From Methylorubrum populi (lineage in GTDB: Bacteria > Pseudomonadota > Alphaproteobacteria > Rhizobiales > Beijerinckiaceae), in the NCBI GenBank assembly GCA_020741775.1, contig DYYG01000005.1, positions 1 through 64,000 on the forward strand: a DNA stretch of 64,000 bases. Reading direction: 5' to 3'. The stretch's first letter is position 1. Every line of letters starts with the position of its first letter. Shown here one piece after another: positions 62,519 to 64,000 of this stretch. The position numbers were made by a program, and so were the translations under genes. The notes under the pieces are model-generated. The model was not told the DNA's origin and did not search any database. It worked only from the letters and a program-made list of their open reading frames with translations.

Positions 62519-64000
62519 TTACTCGGCATCGTCCCGGCGCTGGCGCAGCTCGGGTGCCGGCTGCTCGGGTTCGGTGACCGGGCTCGTCCGGCTCTCGGAA
62601 CGGCTCGAATCCACGAAGAGCCGCGCCTCGCCCTCGCGCACGCCGAGACTGCGCAGCGCGTAGGTCATCATGCCGAGCGCCAGCTCCCGCTCGGCCATGA
62701 GGACGAGGCCGACGCCGTCCTCCTCCAGCTTGCGGCGCTCGGTCTCGCTGTGGGTGCGCACCACGCTGTCGATGCCGGGATTGGTCGCGCGGGCCTTGGC
62801 GAGCAGCCGCCGGGCCTGGTGCGGATCGGGCGTCGCCACCACGACGAGGCGGGCGCAGGCGATGTCGGCGGCGTCCAGGATGCCGGGGGCGGTGGCGTCG
62901 CCGAACACCGCCGGAACGCCCTGGGCGCGCAGATCCTCGACCCGGCGCCGGTCGCGCTCCACCACCACGAAGGGCAGGTTCCAATCCTGCAGCGCCTGGC
63001 CGATGGCGCTACCGACGCGTCCATAGCCGATGATGACCGCGTGGTCGCGCAGGCCCTCGGCGGCATTGTTCAGGGGCGGCGGCGCCGGGGAACGGCGCTC
63101 CAGGCGGCGGCGCAACTCCGGCCGCTCGCCGAGCCAGCGCGACACCCGATCCGACAGCACGAAGAACAGCGGGTTGAGGGTGATCGACAGCAGCGCGCCG
63201 CCGAGGATCAGGTCGCGTCCTTCCTCGGGCAGGAGCTTCAACGCGATGCCGAGCCCGGCCAGGATGAACGAGAACTCGCCGATCTGCGCGAGGCTCGCGG
63301 CGATGGTGAGCGCCGTGCCGACGGGATGGCCGAAGGCGAGGACGATGGCGACCGCCGCCAGCGACTTGCCCAGGACGATGACGCCGACGACGCCGAGGAT
63401 CGACAGGGGCGCGCGCAGCACGATCCCCGGATCGAACAACATGCCGACCGAGACGAAGAACAGAACCGCGAAGGCGTCCTGCAACGGCAGCGAATCCGCC
63501 GCCGCCTGATGGCTGAGGTCGGATTCGGCGAGCACCATGCCGGCGAAGAAGGCACCGAGGGCGAAGGACACCCCGAACAGTTCCGACGACGCGAAGGCGA
63601 TGCCGACGGCGCTGGCCAGCACCGCGAGGGTGAACAATTCCCGGGAGCCGGTCCGCGCGGCGAGCCCCAGCAGGTAGGGCACGAGGCGCCGCCCGCCCAC
63701 CAGCATCACCGCCACGAACACGCTGACCTTGGCGAGCGTCAGACCCAGCGTCACCCACAGGCCCGCCGAGGCGCCGTGCTGGGCGCTCCCCGACATCGCC
63801 TCGCCGCCGAGGGACGGGGCGAGCGCCGGCAGCAGCACCAGGGCCACTACCATGGCCAGATCCTCGACGATCAGCCAGCCGACGGCGATGCGCCCCTTGT
63901 CGGTGTCGAGGAGTCCCTGCCCTTCGAGGGCCCGCAGCAGCACGACGGTGCTCGCCACTGAGAGGGCCAGGCCGAAGACGAGGCCCGCCCCGGCGCCCCA
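62519..64000 (-). CDS. YbaL/Kef-type cation:proton antiporter, truncated by window edge
   Basis: Inner-membrane CPA2 antiporter with a cytosolic TrkA-N domain; the N-terminal part lies beyond the window. Visible membrane motifs include GLVFGLALSVASTVVLLRALEGQGLLDTDKGRIAVGWLIVEDLAMV and FGVSFALGAFFAGMVLAESDLSHQAAADSLPLQDAFAVLFFVSVGMLFDP. The Rossmann domain (HAVIIGYGRVGSAIGQALQDW, VVVERDRRRVEDL, VFGDATAPGIL, ACARLVVVATPDP) suggests nucleotide or thiol control. The acidic C-terminal tail is variable. The frame stays open to base 64000. Confidence 0.92.
   Translation of the reverse strand, partial: WGAGAGLVFGLALSVASTVVLLRALEGQGLLDTDKGRIAVGWLIVEDLAMVVALVLLPALAPSLGGEAMSGSAQHGASAGLWVTLGLTLAKVSVFVAVMLVGGRRLVPYLLGLAARTGSRELFTLAVLASAVGIAFASSELFGVSFALGAFFAGMVLAESDLSHQAAADSLPLQDAFAVLFFVSVGMLFDPGIVLRAPLSILGVVGVIVLGKSLAAVAIVLAFGHPVGTALTIAASLAQIGEFSFILAGLGIALKLLPEEGRDLILGGALLSITLNPLFFVLSDRVSRWLGERPELRRRLERRSPAPPPLNNAAEGLRDHAVIIGYGRVGSAIGQALQDWNLPFVVVERDRRRVEDLRAQGVPAVFGDATAPGILDAADIACARLVVVATPDPHQARRLLAKARATNPGIDSVVRTHSETERRKLEEDGVGLVLMAERELALGMMTYALRSLGVREGEARLFVDSSRSESRTSPVTEPEQPAPELRQRRDDAE

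Overview
The window is GC-rich, densely coded and reads as the chromosome of an alphaproteobacterium of the Rhizobiales/Hyphomicrobiales. A Methylobacterium/Methylorubrum-type organism is my best guess (inference from gene content and protein style; not checked by search). Supporting signs are the rhizobial-type flagellar set with motC, motE and the atypical regulator FtcR, the RegB/RegA redox pair, an intracellular PHA depolymerase, an IalB-family protein, and a DnaG with the non-zinc version of the N-terminal domain.

Layout. 1-394: no supported gene. 0.4-15.9 kb: housekeeping and envelope genes: DUF2244 protein, nth, purC, two tandem GT2 glycosyltransferases, two small exported proteins (one IalB-like), a lipoprotein, a YgjP-type metallopeptidase, phaZ divergent from regB-regA, purS-purQ, apt and suhB. 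16-19.1 kb: a thiamine operon thiO-thiS-thiG-thiE on the minus strand under a TPP riboswitch. 19.2-24.2 kb: a class III nucleotidyl cyclase, a small exported protein, an AraC regulator, an MFS transporter and a DUF2798 protein. 24.2-30.4 kb: yqeY-dnaG-rpoD, divergent from carA. 31-33.7 kb: a heparinase II/III-like protein.

33.9-57.4 kb is mostly flagellar: flgB-flgC-fliE-flgG-flgA-flgI-motE-flgH-fliL-fliP; an interruption of about 3 kb (ParE-like toxin/antitoxin pair, ClC channel, MarR regulator); fliF-fliH-motB-motC-fliK and a lytic transglycosylase; then, on the other strand, ftcR and a motA-fliM-DUF6468-fliN-fliG-flhB-unknown operon. Together these encode rod, P/L rings, MS ring, C ring, stators, part of the export gate and one regulator. 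flhA, fliQ, fliR, fliI, flgF, flgE, hook-associated and flagellin genes are not in the window.

57.6-64 kb: the hslV-hslU protease, an IS110-family transposase gene next to a dispersed repeat, a LuxR regulator and the truncated start of a YbaL/Kef-type antiporter.

Most unusual points: (1) a repeat of about 93 bp occurs twice in opposite orientation, each time starting directly after a stop codon, and each copy can fold into a hairpin although the stem sequences differ; (2) the IS110-family element sits against one copy, has a tandem 19-bp repeat at its transposase 3' end and a structured non-coding 5' region where a bridge RNA would be expected; (3) a conserved-looking but unrecognised ORF is translationally coupled to flhB. 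No tRNA, rRNA or CRISPR array was seen.
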